A DNA stretch of 64,000 bases from an uncultured bacterium. Lineage in GTDB: Bacteria > Planctomycetota > GCA-002687715. Location of the stretch: NCBI GenBank assembly GCA_902826835.1, contig CADEGH010000001.1:124001-188000 (forward strand), in the 5' to 3' direction. The position numbers and the translations under genes were made by a program. The notes under the pieces were generated by a model that saw only the letters and a list, made by a program, of their open reading frames with translations, searched no databases and was not told the DNA's origin. Shown in pieces: positions 63,363 through 64,000 of this stretch. Position 1 is the stretch's first letter; the number at the start of each line of letters is the position of its first letter.

Positions 63363-64000
63363 TCAGCTACCCGCGATCCAGTCCGAGGTGATCTTGCCGA
63401 GGATGGGGTGTTCGCCTTCGATCTTCACCTCGTAGTCGCCGCTCCAGGTCTTTTTCATGCGCACTGTCTTCGGGAAGTGCATGTAGTCGCGAGTCTCCCG
63501 GATATCGGCCAGCTCGGGCTTCTTGAGCTTCTCCGAGCCGACGATGGGCCCAGTGGTCTTGGCTTTGCGAACTTGAACCACGCCGGAGGGAACGCCGAGC
63601 AAGCTGCGTTCGTATCCCTCGCCGGCCGCCCCGAAGATCTTGATGGTCTTGCCGTCGATCACCATCTCGTTCCCCTCGGTGGTGGGGTTGAAGATGAAGG
63701 TGAAGCCCTGATCGCCGGCGCCCCCGAACTTCCAGACGTTCTCCTTGGCCACCTCGACCGGGAACGCGCCGCTACGCCCGCGGGTGATGTGGATCGTCGT
63801 GGCTTTGTCGAGTTTGCCCTCACCCATGAAGCCCTCGTAGAAGTGGTGGGCTCCCGGAATGACCCAAACCGGGTGATCGATCGCGTCCATCAGGTTGTAG
63901 AAGTAAGTCACGTCGTCGCCCGAGCTCTGCGCGATGAGGGCGCGAGGCTTACTCGAACCTTTCCAGTCGAGCTTGAGCGGGGCGATAGGACCGTCGTACG
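63363..64000 (-). CDS. Protein of unknown function, 3' part only
   Basis: The frame stays open to the right edge, so the N-terminus is missing; 211 codons are visible. The visible part is hydrophilic and beta-rich with segments such as DHPVWVIPGAHHFYEGFMGE, TIHITRGRSGAFPVEVAKE and FTFIFNPTTEGNEMVIDGKT. I do not recognise it. It ends 3 bp before mqnA, so it is upstream in the same operon. Confidence 0.7.
   Translation of the reverse strand, partial: YDGPIAPLKLDWKGSSKPRALIAQSSGDDVTYFYNLMDAIDHPVWVIPGAHHFYEGFMGEGKLDKATTIHITRGRSGAFPVEVAKENVWKFGGAGDQGFTFIFNPTTEGNEMVIDGKTIKIFGAAGEGYERSLLGVPSGVVQVRKAKTTGPIVGSEKLKKPELADIRETRDYMHFPKTVRMKKTWSGDYEVKIEGEHPILGKITSDWIAGS

Overview
The window is a gene-dense stretch of high-GC chromosome from a Gram-negative-type, peptidoglycan-containing bacterium. 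It has a PBP4-type DD-peptidase, an undecaprenyl-diphosphatase and a type II secretion system. I favour Planctomycetota, or a close relative in the PVC group, at moderate confidence. The reasons are a small protein at 10041-10286 that resembles a conserved planctomycete family, System II (ResB/CcsA) cytochrome c maturation, many exported HEAT/TPR proteins, the futalosine menaquinone gene mqnA, and a bacterial microcompartment (BMC) locus with three pentamer shell genes and sugar-phosphate enzymes. I see no rRNA, tRNA, CRISPR array, transposon or phage gene, so this looks like core chromosome.

Layout. 1-7148 (minus): exported TPR/HEAT protein, galE, hrpB, dacB and the start of rarA. 7186-10286 (plus): PilZ protein, purC, mtnA and a small conserved protein. 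10413-14040 (minus): a tight three-gene coiled-coil/membrane cassette of unknown function. 14183-17943 (plus): a RegB-like sensor kinase, an NtrC-type sigma-54 activator and two small membrane proteins. 17947-19560 (minus): an M48 lipoprotein protease and an AsmA-like protein. 19582-28953 (plus): blue-copper-type exported protein, thiC, resB, ccsA, a 6-pyruvoyl-tetrahydropterin-synthase-family enzyme, folE, DUF2203, nth and a small exported protein.

29235-42995 is the most interesting part. On its left are a HEAT-cyclophilin fusion, a phosphohexomutase-family enzyme, a concentrative nucleoside transporter and purine nucleoside phosphorylase. In the middle is a minor-pilin/PilX/HEAT operon. 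On its right are cytidine deaminase and a six-gene minus-strand operon: BMC-P, RpiB-like, BMC-P, BMC-P, DeoC, uridine phosphorylase. Read together, nucleosides are imported, deaminated and phosphorolysed, the sugar 1-phosphate is isomerised, and (deoxy)ribose 5-phosphate is processed inside a microcompartment by DeoC and an RpiB relative. Both enzymes have N-terminal helices that look like encapsulation peptides. No hexameric shell gene or aldehyde dehydrogenase lies in the window, so the compartment must be completed from elsewhere. The RpiB-like protein has Asp where the family has its catalytic Cys, and the DeoC carries an extra four-cysteine cluster.

43082-51778 holds an unknown membrane protein, a bifunctional-nuclease-domain protein, an L,D-transpeptidase-like protein that has lost both catalytic residues, a cysteine desulfurase with a BFD-like ferredoxin, a glycosyltransferase-TPR protein, uppP, cystathionine beta-synthase, rpsU and an HU-family gene. 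52219-60433 is a type II secretion operon gspD-E-F-G-H-I-J whose last two pseudopilins carry long Gly-rich tails. gspC/K/L/M are not in the window. 60440-64000 (minus) holds a truncated unknown gene, mqnA, serS and an exported cysteine-peptidase-like protein. Many neighbouring genes overlap by 4 bp (ATGA/GTGA), which supports translational coupling and several of the start sites chosen.
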